This document shows positions 9,038 through 17,921 of a stretch of DNA of 64,000 nt, piece after piece; within the stretch, counting starts at the first letter, position 1, and each line of letters starts with the position of its first letter. Made by a program: the position numbers and the translations under genes. The DNA comes from Bacteroidales bacterium (lineage in GTDB: Bacteria; Bacteroidota; Bacteroidia; Bacteroidales; Tenuifilaceae), in assembly GCA_028708425.1 (NCBI GenBank), contig JAQVYY010000007.1:33165-97164 (forward strand), in the 5' to 3' direction. The notes under the pieces were generated by a model. That model did no database searches, was not told the origin of the DNA, and saw only the letters and a list, made by a program, of their open reading frames with translations.

Positions 9038-10333
9038 ATGAAAAATAAAATCTTTGCCGAATACCGATTTTTCCTTTCTATGCCACGGGATATGCGGCTT
9101 GTGCTTATTACCAATATGATATATGCCTTTGTTTTGCCCGTAATCGATATTTTTGTGGGTGCATACATTATGCGTAGCTCCAATAACCCCTCCATGGTTG
9201 CAGTATATCAGCTTTGCGTGTATACTGGAATACCTTTCACATTCCTTATCAATGGCTTTTTGCTTAACAAGATAAATATCTCGCATTTATATAGCTTTGG
9301 TATGCTGCTAAGCGGCATCTCTATGATTTTTATGATGACGCTTAAAGAGATTAATATGGTTGGTGTTTCCATAGCAGGTTTTATTATGGGTATCTCATTC
9401 GGATTCTTTTGGGCCAATCGCGATTTCTTAACCCTTGATACCACAAACGATAGTAACAGAAACTACTACTACGGGGTAGAGACTTTTTTCTATACAATCA
9501 CCTTTATTGTTGTACCTGCCGCTGTTGGTTGGTTTATAGTTCAAAGTTCAAAGCTTGGCTGGTTCGATGGAGAAATCTCTGGTGCATATCGGGTTGTTAC
9601 TGGCATTGTGCTGTTACTTACCATTATAGCGAGTATTGTAATACATCAGAAAAAATTTAGAAATCCTAAACAGAAAAAGTTCCTGCATATCCATTTCGAT
9701 GTGCTTTGGAAAAAAATGCTTGCTCTTGCATCATTAAAGGGAATGGTTCAAGGCTATTTGGTAACAGCACCTGCAATCCTAATTATGACTCTAGTGGGCG
9801 ATGAGGGTACACTTGGTACCGTTCAGAGCGTGAGCGGAATACTAACTGCTTTTATGCTTTACATAATAGGAAGAACGACTAAACCGAAGCATAGACTATC
9901 TATTTTTGCAACGGGTATGGTAATTTTCCTTATTGGTGCGCTGGCAAACCAGATTCTGTTCTCGGCCATTGGGGTAATTATTTTTGTGCTTTGTAAAGTC
10001 CTATTCATGCCCCTACACGATATTGCCTACTTCCCTATTCAGATGAGGGTTATCGATGTGCTATCGGTAAAGGAGAATCGCAGCGAGTATGCCTACATTT
10101 TTAACCATGAGTTTGGATTGTACCTTGGTCGTTTCTTTGGCCTTGTGCTATTTATTGTACTAGCCCTTTACGTTTCCAAAGATTTTGCCCTCAGGTATTC
10201 CCTTGTTATAGTGGCACTTATTCAGATGCTCTCTATTCCTTTAGCAAAAAATATTATTAATCATGTAAACAAAACTAGCGATGAGCTAAAGGCTAATAAC
10301 CCCGATCTTGTTGCTCCTAAACTTGATTATTAA
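9038..10333 (+). CDS. MFS sugar transporter of the PUL
   Basis: A 431-residue integral membrane protein with about twelve hydrophobic segments, the usual layout of the major facilitator superfamily. The first half carries a loop with GFFWANRDFLTLDTTND, and the two halves are joined by a basic, Lys-rich central loop (about residues 205-225). It lies between the GH130 enzyme and a paralogous glycosidase-like lipoprotein, so it most likely imports the oligosaccharide product from the periplasm to the cytoplasm. The substrate is inferred from context only. Opposite-strand ORFs here are shadows. Confidence 0.9.
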   Translation: MKNKIFAEYRFFLSMPRDMRLVLITNMIYAFVLPVIDIFVGAYIMRSSNNPSMVAVYQLCVYTGIPFTFLINGFLLNKINISHLYSFGMLLSGISMIFMMTLKEINMVGVSIAGFIMGISFGFFWANRDFLTLDTTNDSNRNYYYGVETFFYTITFIVVPAAVGWFIVQSSKLGWFDGEISGAYRVVTGIVLLLTIIASIVIHQKKFRNPKQKKFLHIHFDVLWKKMLALASLKGMVQGYLVTAPAILIMTLVGDEGTLGTVQSVSGILTAFMLYIIGRTTKPKHRLSIFATGMVIFLIGALANQILFSAIGVIIFVLCKVLFMPLHDIAYFPIQMRVIDVLSVKENRSEYAYIFNHEFGLYLGRFFGLVLFIVLALYVSKDFALRYSLVIVALIQMLSIPLAKNIINHVNKTSDELKANNPDLVAPKLDY

Positions 10334-10344
10334 ATTGATAAGCT

Positions 10345-12084
10345 ATGCCTAAAAATATTACCATGAAGCACAATATATTCATCTTATCCCTGTCTTTTAT
10401 AATCCTTTTCTTTCTGGGTTCCTGTAATCAAACGAGGCCTGTTGAACAGGTGCAAATTAGTAGGGTACAATCAATGCCTTTTCTCCCTGAACCATACAAA
10501 ATGCTCAATTGGAAAGAGGTAGCAGTAAATTTTGATCAGTATGTATTCGATCATGATGCTAAAGGCGATTACTTGCCTTTAATTTGGCTCGACAATAGTC
10601 AAAAAAATTTCCCACAGCAAACATTTGGTCTTTATACAGCAATTGGCGATGTGAGGCAGGGTAGCAATGCAAATGGGGGCGAATTCCATGAGGCTATTGG
10701 TACTCTTGGCGCACTAATGAGCGCTGGACTAGTAGATATCGACAAAACCAACCAGCACGGATTTAACTACATTAAAATGGCGCAAAACTATTTTAATATG
10801 GGGAATAATTGGAATATCTTCATGAATAATACGTCTTCTTCCGTAGGGAGTTTAGGCGGAGGGTATTCGCGTGATTGGTGGTACGATATTTTTCCAAATA
10901 TGCTTTACTATGCTATTGCTGATCTTTACCCCGAGGTAAATCGCTCCGATAGTCTTTTGCTAATAGTTGCTAATCAGTTTTATAGAGCCGACTCAGTACT
11001 AAATGGAAATTATCATTATTCCTACTTCGATTATTCAACAATGGAGGGCATCCAGAGTCATATACCTTTACAAGAAGATGCCGCTGCTGGTCATGCTTGG
11101 GTGCTTTTGGCTGCTCATCAAAAGTTTGGCGAACAGAAGTATTTGCAGGGAGCAAAATCAGCAATTGAGGCTTTGCTCTCACAAAAGGAGAGCAGGTTTT
11201 ACGAGGTGCTTATGCCCTTTGGGGCATTAACTGCCGCACGGCTAAATGCGCAACATGGTACAAATTACAATTTTCATCCTATCCTCGACTGGACTTTCGA
11301 TGGTTGTCATGCCACCGACGGGCGTTATGGTTGGGGAATAATTAACGAGCGTTGGGGCAATTTCGATGTCCATGGCATTCAGGGTAGCTGGGATCATGAT
11401 GGTGGCTACGGATTTCTTATGAATACATTTGATATGGCTTGGCCGTTGGTTCCCATGGTTAGGTATGCCCCTGAGTATGCCGAAACGATTGGAAAATGGA
11501 TGCTTAATGTTGCAAATGCTGCTCGTTTATTCTATCCCAACGAAATTCCTGATGGTAACCAATCCCTTCCTGAGAACAAGAGTTTAACTCGCAATGTTAT
11601 TGCATACGAAGGGCTTAAAAAAATCGACAGGTATGATAATCCCTCGCTTGTTGATGCTTCACCAGTTGCCTTAGGAGATGGACCGCTCTGGGTTGAAGGG
11701 AATCCTGATGTGTCTCAGTTTAGTGTTTACGGCTCTGCACATGTTGGTATTTTGGGGGCAATTGTTCATAAAACAAATATTAATGGTATTTTAAAACTCG
11801 ACTGCCTTGCTACCGATTTTCATAGTGATAATGCATTCCCTACATACTTAATATTCAACCCGTACGAAGAGGAGATGGTGATCGATTATTTCTATCAAGG
11901 GGCACCCGTTTACCTTTTTGATATTATTTCTCATGGCATATTGGCTAACAATGTTTCAGGACAAACCGCACTTAGTATTCCGGCACAAAGTGCTAGGCTA
12001 ATTGTTGAAATTCCCGAGGGTGAAAAGCTCGAAAAGCATAACGGTATTTATATGGCGGGCGATGTAATTGTATCATATAAATAG
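10345..12084 (+). CDS. Lipoprotein paralogue of the first PUL protein, glycosidase-like, family not recognised
   Basis: A 579-residue lipoprotein. The ORF begins MPKNITMKHN; the second Met (10363) gives a cleaner signal peptide, and the lipobox reads FLGSC. The body aligns by eye with residues ~30-545 of the protein at 4540: PYKMLNWKE versus PYDMRNWKK, DWWYDIFPN versus DWWYETMPN, YGWGIINERWG versus GWGAIVGEWGG, and YGSAHVGILGAIV versus YGSSHVGTLAAII. It lacks the Ig, LamG and T9SS parts. Conserved Trp, Asp and Glu residues and alpha-helical periodicity suggest an (alpha/alpha)-barrel carbohydrate-active enzyme or lyase, but I cannot name the family. It is 11 bases after the transporter gene and upstream of susC, so it probably acts at the outer membrane or in the periplasm of the same pathway. 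Confidence 0.92.
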   Translation: MPKNITMKHNIFILSLSFIILFFLGSCNQTRPVEQVQISRVQSMPFLPEPYKMLNWKEVAVNFDQYVFDHDAKGDYLPLIWLDNSQKNFPQQTFGLYTAIGDVRQGSNANGGEFHEAIGTLGALMSAGLVDIDKTNQHGFNYIKMAQNYFNMGNNWNIFMNNTSSSVGSLGGGYSRDWWYDIFPNMLYYAIADLYPEVNRSDSLLLIVANQFYRADSVLNGNYHYSYFDYSTMEGIQSHIPLQEDAAAGHAWVLLAAHQKFGEQKYLQGAKSAIEALLSQKESRFYEVLMPFGALTAARLNAQHGTNYNFHPILDWTFDGCHATDGRYGWGIINERWGNFDVHGIQGSWDHDGGYGFLMNTFDMAWPLVPMVRYAPEYAETIGKWMLNVANAARLFYPNEIPDGNQSLPENKSLTRNVIAYEGLKKIDRYDNPSLVDASPVALGDGPLWVEGNPDVSQFSVYGSAHVGILGAIVHKTNINGILKLDCLATDFHSDNAFPTYLIFNPYEEEMVIDYFYQGAPVYLFDIISHGILANNVSGQTALSIPAQSARLIVEIPEGEKLEKHNGIYMAGDVIVSYK

Positions 12085-12138
12085 GTTTAATTAACAAATT
12101 TTGAACATAAGTCATTGTTACGAAAAATATCTGAATAA

Positions 12139-15100
12139 ATGGAAACTATAAAAAAACACATCTTTTGGGTATTGGCAGTAATTCTATTTATGCCCTTACT
12201 CAGTAATGGTCAAACTCATCCTGAAAAAGTAACAGGTACCATAACGGATGATAAGGGCCTTGGGCTACCTGGTGTTACCATTGTAATTGAAAATACTACT
12301 TTGGGTACGTATAGCGATATCGGCGGTAAGTATGAGCTAAGTATCCCTAGTGATATCAAAAACCCTGTTCTGGTGTACACTTTTATTGGCTTTGAAACTC
12401 AAACAAGGATTGTTGGTCAGAACACAAAAATTGATGTAACACTACTCGAAGAGTCGTTGGTGCTGGACGAAGTGGTTGTAGTTGGTTATGGGGTTCAACG
12501 TAAGGTCGATTTAACGGGCTCTATTTCTAGTGTTGATGCAGAACAGATTAGAGCGGTTCCTGTTGCAGGTATCGATCAGGCCCTGCAGGGGCGTGCTTCG
12601 GGCGTTAATATTACGCATAATACGGGCATGCCTGGCGAAGGGGTTAATGTGCGAATCCGGGGGGTTGGATCAATAAATAGTAGCAACGATCCTCTTTACA
12701 TTGTTGATGGTGTCCCCACTGTTGATGCGCTTAGCGTTTTGTCTCCCAACGATATTGAATCTATAAGTATTCTAAAGGATGCTGCATCCTCGGCAATTTA
12801 CGGCGCAAGAGCCAATAATGGGGTTATTCTTATAACCACTCGCAAGGGGGCTAAAGGAAAATCAAGAATTGAGATTAGCTCCCAAACAGGTTTTCAGGAG
12901 CACGGGCCGCTAACTCCCATGGCTAATCGCGATCAGTACATCGAGATGTATAACAAAGCGGCCATCAATGATAATGCATTTATTGACAACCCCATTCTTC
13001 TTAGAGGTTTAATTGATAACAACTTAGCCGCCTCGTTACCCGATGTTAATCATCTTGAAGCAATCTTTCGTAGAGGCTTTATTCAAAATCAAACCGTCTC
13101 AGTAAGTGGGGGTAGCGATGAGTTAACTTACCTTGTTTCTGCAAACCTATTTGAGCAGGAAGGAATCATTCTTGGATCACATTACGAGAAGTATTCGGGT
13201 CGTATGAGTTTAAATAGCAAGGTTAACGACTACATAAAACTTGGAACAAACATAAATATCTCTAAAAGCGATAACAATATTATAGGTAGTAGCGGCGATG
13301 GATACGGTGGAAACGGTGGTAGCGTGGTGCGTTACGCATTGTTCCGCACTCCTCCAATTCCAATTTACGATGAAAATAACGATTTTGTTGATCAGCCAGC
13401 CTATCAACAGTTTTTTGGTGATGGCTATAATCCCGTTGGGCTAGCCAAAAAGATGAATAATAATATTCTGCAAGATCGGCTATTTGGCGACGTAAATGCA
13501 CATATTCAAATATTACCCGATTTACATTTCTCAAGCACTGTAGGAATGGATAGAACCAACTTTAATCAACGAAGATTTAATGAGAACTGGGGCACAAATC
13601 TGAGGATAAACAACCCAAACTCTTTGCAAATTTCAAATGGTTATTTCCAATCGCTAACCGCCAGCAATGTTTTTTCTTACAATAAAATTTTTGCCGAAAA
13701 ACATAGCGTTTCTGCAATGATTGGTACGGAAGCTATTAGGAACAATGGCTATACAGATGCTACTACTGAGAGGGATTTTCCCGATCAAGCCGATTATTTA
13801 GTTGTACTTGGAAATGGACTTGGAAGCGTGGTGGCATCAGAAAACAAATGGGCAAATTCTCTTTTATCGGTTTTTGGAAGAGCAAATTATATTTATGATA
13901 GAAAGTACTTAATCTCATTTACCTTACGGCGCGATGGCTCATCACGTTTCAGTCCCGAGAACCGCTGGGGAACATTCTACAGCGTTTCGGGTGCTTGGCG
14001 TATCGACCAGGAAAGTTTTATGGAGGATAATGACTTCTTTAATATGCTAAAGCTTAGGGTTGGATACGGTGCAATCGGAAATCAAGAGGTGGGAAACTAC
14101 GCCTATTCTGATCAGATTGCTCCAAATTTCAACTATCCGTTCGGTGAAGTAGCGTCATCTGGTTATGCAATATCGATTTTAGGAAACCGTAATTTACGGT
14201 GGGAAACAAGCACCCAAGTCGACGTAGGGATAGATATCTCGGTAATGGAAAACCGGCTTTCCATTATACTTGATTATTATCGCAAAATTACAGCCGATAT
14301 GCTTGTAAGAGAGCCTATTCCTCCTTCGGCTGGTTATGCTAGCCCCGCCTGGGTTAATAACGGAGAGATACTTAATACTGGGCTCGAAGCAGAAGTAAAC
14401 TTTCGAAATAAAATTGGGGGTGTTGGATTAGATATAAGCGGCAACCTCGCTTATTTGCATAATGAGGTGCTAAGCCTTAGCGGGCCAATTTTAGGCGGAC
14501 GAATAGATAATGGGGTTTTCGCTACCCGAACGGAGGTGGGTTATCCTGTTGGCTCGTTTTTCCTATACGAAATGGATGGAATATTTCAAAATGATATAGG
14601 CGTAATAACTAGTGCATTACAAGGCACAAATATACACCCTGGCGATGTTCGCTATTTCGATCAGAATGGCGATGGCTTTATTAACGAGAACGACCGCATA
14701 CACGTAGGAAGCGCAATTCCTAAATTTTCTACTGGCTTCCAAATTGCTGCCGACTATAAAAACTTTGACTTTTCTGTCTTTTGGCAAGGCGATTTTGGCC
14801 ACAAAATCTACTACCAAGTGGCAACAGATATCGAAGGTTTTTATCGTCCTTTTAATGTAACCATGCGTTATTACGAGGAACACTGGACTGGCGAAGGAAC
14901 TAGCAACACACAACCGCGCGCATCGTGGAGCGGAAAGGCTAATAACACACGACCGTCAACCCGATTTTTGGAAAACGGTTCATATCTGCGACTCAAAAAT
15001 TTACAATTTGGCTACACCTTGCCTAGTAAATGGATTAGCAAGCTGGCAATGCAGCATGCAAGGGTATATTTCCTTGCCCACAACCTATTAACCTTTACAA

Positions 15101-15234
15101 AATATCCTGGGCTTGATCCTGAAATGACAACTAGCGATAATTCAAAGGCCGAGGGTGATGCGGCAGCTGGCATAGACTGGGGTACTTACCCGCTGGCACG
15201 ATCCTATAATATTGGGATACAGATTAATTTTTAA
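12139..15234 (+). CDS. SusC-type TonB-dependent outer-membrane transporter
   Basis: A 1,031-residue protein. A signal peptide is followed by a carboxypeptidase-D-like regulatory domain (VTGTITDDKGLGLPGVTI, about residues 32-110), the TonB-box-like DEVVVVGYG, a plug domain (IRIRGVGS-type motif, GVILITTRKG) and a long beta-barrel. It ends in the aromatic-terminated strand SYNIGIQINF, as expected for BAM-inserted barrels. The late KYPGLDPEM motif is typical of SusC proteins. It imports the oligosaccharide bound by the SusD partner encoded 21 bases downstream, powered by TonB-ExbBD. Confidence 0.97.
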   Translation: METIKKHIFWVLAVILFMPLLSNGQTHPEKVTGTITDDKGLGLPGVTIVIENTTLGTYSDIGGKYELSIPSDIKNPVLVYTFIGFETQTRIVGQNTKIDVTLLEESLVLDEVVVVGYGVQRKVDLTGSISSVDAEQIRAVPVAGIDQALQGRASGVNITHNTGMPGEGVNVRIRGVGSINSSNDPLYIVDGVPTVDALSVLSPNDIESISILKDAASSAIYGARANNGVILITTRKGAKGKSRIEISSQTGFQEHGPLTPMANRDQYIEMYNKAAINDNAFIDNPILLRGLIDNNLAASLPDVNHLEAIFRRGFIQNQTVSVSGGSDELTYLVSANLFEQEGIILGSHYEKYSGRMSLNSKVNDYIKLGTNINISKSDNNIIGSSGDGYGGNGGSVVRYALFRTPPIPIYDENNDFVDQPAYQQFFGDGYNPVGLAKKMNNNILQDRLFGDVNAHIQILPDLHFSSTVGMDRTNFNQRRFNENWGTNLRINNPNSLQISNGYFQSLTASNVFSYNKIFAEKHSVSAMIGTEAIRNNGYTDATTERDFPDQADYLVVLGNGLGSVVASENKWANSLLSVFGRANYIYDRKYLISFTLRRDGSSRFSPENRWGTFYSVSGAWRIDQESFMEDNDFFNMLKLRVGYGAIGNQEVGNYAYSDQIAPNFNYPFGEVASSGYAISILGNRNLRWETSTQVDVGIDISVMENRLSIILDYYRKITADMLVREPIPPSAGYASPAWVNNGEILNTGLEAEVNFRNKIGGVGLDISGNLAYLHNEVLSLSGPILGGRIDNGVFATRTEVGYPVGSFFLYEMDGIFQNDIGVITSALQGTNIHPGDVRYFDQNGDGFINENDRIHVGSAIPKFSTGFQIAADYKNFDFSVFWQGDFGHKIYYQVATDIEGFYRPFNVTMRYYEEHWTGEGTSNTQPRASWSGKANNTRPSTRFLENGSYLRLKNLQFGYTLPSKWISKLAMQHARVYFLAHNLLTFTKYPGLDPEMTTSDNSKAEGDAAAGIDWGTYPLARSYNIGIQINF

Positions 15235-15255
15235 ACAATTAAAATATAAATAGCC

Positions 15256-16731
15256 ATGTATAAATCATTCCGAATACTAATAATTGGTGCCGTTTTGCTG
15301 ATGGGTTGCACCGATTTCCTTAACGAGGATATGGAGGGAATATATACAAGCACAACCTTTTATCAAACCGATGATCATGCCATGCTGGCCCTAACTGCAG
15401 CATATCAACCCATGAGCTTTACTGGCATTAAAAACCCTTTGTGGGTTTTTGGTGATGTGGCTTCCGATGATGCCATGAAGGGCGGAATTCCTGGCGATCA
15501 GAGTGAAATCGAGTTTATTGAACAGTTTTCATATACTCGCGATAATGGATTTATTGAGAATATTTGGCAACGTTACTACGAGGGAATATCAAGAGCAAAC
15601 GATGTAATTCATCGCTTAGAACCCGATGTAAGTACTGAGGTTAAGGAGTCCGTTATTGCCGAAGCTAAGTTCTTGAGGGCCTACTATTACTTCCATCTGG
15701 TGAATATTTTTGGCGAAATTCCGCTTAAAACAAAACCAGCATATACCGCCGACGATTTGCATATAGCCACTTCACCTGTTGCTAAGGTGTATGAAAGAAT
15801 AGAGGCTGATTTAGTTGATGCTTCTAACGTTTTGCCTGCCACTACTATAGAACATGGACGGGCAACTCAAGGAGCAGCGTTGGGATTACTTGCCAAGGTT
15901 TATCTTTTTCAGCAACAGTACCAGCTTTGCCTCGATGTAATAGATGATATTGAACCGCTTGGCTATCTACTGATGCCCGTTTACAATCAAAATTTTAGGG
16001 TTGAAACTCAAAACAACTCTGAGTCGCTATTTGAGATACAACACCTAAGCGGGCAGGATCCTTTTATGGGAAACTCGCTCAACCAATGGTTTGCTCCTCA
16101 GGCAGAGAATGGCTATTTCTTTAATGTTCCCACAGAGGATTTTGTAAATGCTTTTGAGGAAACAATTGGGGGAGTTTTCGATCCCAGACTCGATTATACC
16201 ATCGGAAGGGAAGGAGCTACATGGATTAATGGTGAGCCCTTTAACCCGGCATGGTCACCCACTGGCTTTATTCAGAAAAAGCATCTTCAACCGTTATCCG
16301 AAATTCCTAAAGGCACCAAAGGTGATGGTGATCTCAACTACGTGTTTATGAGATATGCTGAGGTGCTTCTTATGAAAGCCGAAGCCCTAAACGAATTAAA
16401 TCAAGGTCACTTGGCACTAGCCCCTCTTAACGAGGTAAGAAAAAGAGCAAGGGAGAGCTACCTTTACGATGAATCGCTTGTTGGTTTTGGTACTATTCCA
16501 ACCGATTTGCTCCCCGATATAACCACCACAGATCAAAATCAGTTGCGAGAAATTATTCGTAATGAAAGACGAGTGGAGTTAGGGTTTGAGTTTCATCGGT
16601 TTTACGATTTAATGCGCTATGGAAGCTCGTACGCTGAGAGCAAACTTGCTAACACAAACTTTATTTATGATAATCATCGCTTTTTCCCAATACCTCAAAA
16701 TGAGGTTGATATTAATAATCAAATAAATTAA
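15256..16731 (+). CDS. SusD-type surface glycan-binding lipoprotein
   Basis: A 491-residue lipoprotein with lipobox LMGC (C18). It has the SusD/RagB layout: an N-terminal segment with FYQTDDHAMLALTAAYQ, TPR-like helices (EAKFLRAYYYFHLVNIFGEIPL) and the C-terminal RNERRVELGFEFHRFYDLMRYG motif. It lids the SusC barrel and captures glycan at the cell surface. Its position directly after susC confirms the pair. No unusual truncation is seen. Confidence 0.97.
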   Translation: MYKSFRILIIGAVLLMGCTDFLNEDMEGIYTSTTFYQTDDHAMLALTAAYQPMSFTGIKNPLWVFGDVASDDAMKGGIPGDQSEIEFIEQFSYTRDNGFIENIWQRYYEGISRANDVIHRLEPDVSTEVKESVIAEAKFLRAYYYFHLVNIFGEIPLKTKPAYTADDLHIATSPVAKVYERIEADLVDASNVLPATTIEHGRATQGAALGLLAKVYLFQQQYQLCLDVIDDIEPLGYLLMPVYNQNFRVETQNNSESLFEIQHLSGQDPFMGNSLNQWFAPQAENGYFFNVPTEDFVNAFEETIGGVFDPRLDYTIGREGATWINGEPFNPAWSPTGFIQKKHLQPLSEIPKGTKGDGDLNYVFMRYAEVLLMKAEALNELNQGHLALAPLNEVRKRARESYLYDESLVGFGTIPTDLLPDITTTDQNQLREIIRNERRVELGFEFHRFYDLMRYGSSYAESKLANTNFIYDNHRFFPIPQNEVDINNQIN

Positions 16732-16765
16732 TTTTTTACTATTTACTAACCTAAAATTCAATCAA

Positions 16766-17812
16766 ATGAAAAAATTTAAATGGTTACATGTACTTATGAT
16801 TGCTTTTATTGCAGGTAGTTTAATTACTTTTAACTCCTGCGATGATAAGGAAGATCCTGATGTGGTAGATAAGACTGAACTTGCTGCAAAAATTACAACA
16901 GCAGAAGAGCTTATCGCTAGCACTGAGGAAGGAACTGCCGAAGGTCAATATCTAATTGGCTCACAAGCCGTTCTTCAGGCTGTAATTGATGCTGCAAAAG
17001 TGGTTAACAACAACCCTGAAGCAACACAATCTGAGGTTGACAACACGGTAATCGCCCTCGATGCGGCTATTGCCGTATATGAATCAAAGGTTGTTGAGGC
17101 AATAGCTCCTGAGGCACTTGTGGGGCATTGGACATTCGATGATGGTACTGGTACAACTCTTACCGATTACTCTGGTAACGAGTTCCACGGAACGCTTATG
17201 AGCGGAGCCAATACTTGGGGCGGAGGACTGCCAGAATGGACAGCCGACCGTTATGGTAATGCAGCAAAAGCACTTTCGTTTAATGAGGGAGCGTATGTAA
17301 ATATTCCAAACAACGCGGCTTTCTCTCCTGCAACAATATCCATTGCGCTTTGGATTAATGCTACTGAAATACTTGAAAATAACCGTTTTATTGGGCTCCA
17401 TTCATGGAATGGTTACAAGTTCCAACTACAATCGGTAAACAAGGCTTTCTTTACTGTTGCAACTACCGAAGGTATCTTCGATAAGGATACCGATCCCCCA
17501 TTAGATATTGATACTTGGTATCATGTTGCTGTTACCGTGGGCAATGGAAATATGACTTTCTATATAAATGGTACTGAATCACAGGTATGGGATGATGTGC
17601 CTGGAACCCTTGTTTCTTCTCCCAACGATTTGGTATTTGGTAGAGACTCTGATGAGTATGCCGCTGATGATTCAAACTATGACGTAGATCAAATTATTCC
17701 ACTTCCTTGGGGTGGATATTTCCATGGTATAATGGATGAGGTAAGAATTTATAGTACCGTTCTTACTGCTGCGCAGATACAATCGATTTATAACTTGGAA
17801 AAACCAGAATAA
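16766..17812 (+). CDS. LamG-domain surface lipoprotein (SusE/F position)
   Basis: A 348-residue lipoprotein with C25 as the likely lipidated cysteine (FNSCDDKED, followed by acidic residues as in surface-exposed Bacteroidetes lipoproteins). Residues ~35-112 form an Ala/Glu-rich helical FIVAR-like segment, probably a spacer. Residues ~115-345 form a LamG/concanavalin-like lectin domain (VGHWTFDDGTGTTLTDYSGN, then DEVRIYSTVLTAAQI). The same fold occurs in the protein at 4540. By position it replaces SusE/SusF and is likely an auxiliary glycan-binding protein. A terminator follows. Confidence 0.9.
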   Translation: MKKFKWLHVLMIAFIAGSLITFNSCDDKEDPDVVDKTELAAKITTAEELIASTEEGTAEGQYLIGSQAVLQAVIDAAKVVNNNPEATQSEVDNTVIALDAAIAVYESKVVEAIAPEALVGHWTFDDGTGTTLTDYSGNEFHGTLMSGANTWGGGLPEWTADRYGNAAKALSFNEGAYVNIPNNAAFSPATISIALWINATEILENNRFIGLHSWNGYKFQLQSVNKAFFTVATTEGIFDKDTDPPLDIDTWYHVAVTVGNGNMTFYINGTESQVWDDVPGTLVSSPNDLVFGRDSDEYAADDSNYDVDQIIPLPWGGYFHGIMDEVRIYSTVLTAAQIQSIYNLEKPE

Positions 17813-17843
17813 CATGGTTTTGTAAATAGAGCGATGCTGTGAG

Positions 17844-17890
17844 AAGGCTCAGGTTATTCATCGAAATATGATGAACCCTGGGCCTTTTTT
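17844..17890 (+). terminator. Rho-independent terminator after the LamG lipoprotein gene
   Basis: AAGGCTCAGG with an ATTCATC extension pairs with GATGAA-CCCTGGGCC around GAAATAT, followed by a T6 run at 17885-17890. It has one bulge and a G-T pair, but a strong GC base and a clear U-tract. It should end the PUL transcript before the GH13 gene. Confidence 0.75.
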
Positions 17891-17921
17891 CTAGTACTAT
17901 GAATAACCCAAAATTACTTTT

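Noticed and set aside
8989-9444. Three minus-strand ORFs across the MFS gene start
   Set aside because: They are antisense shadows of a clear membrane-protein gene.
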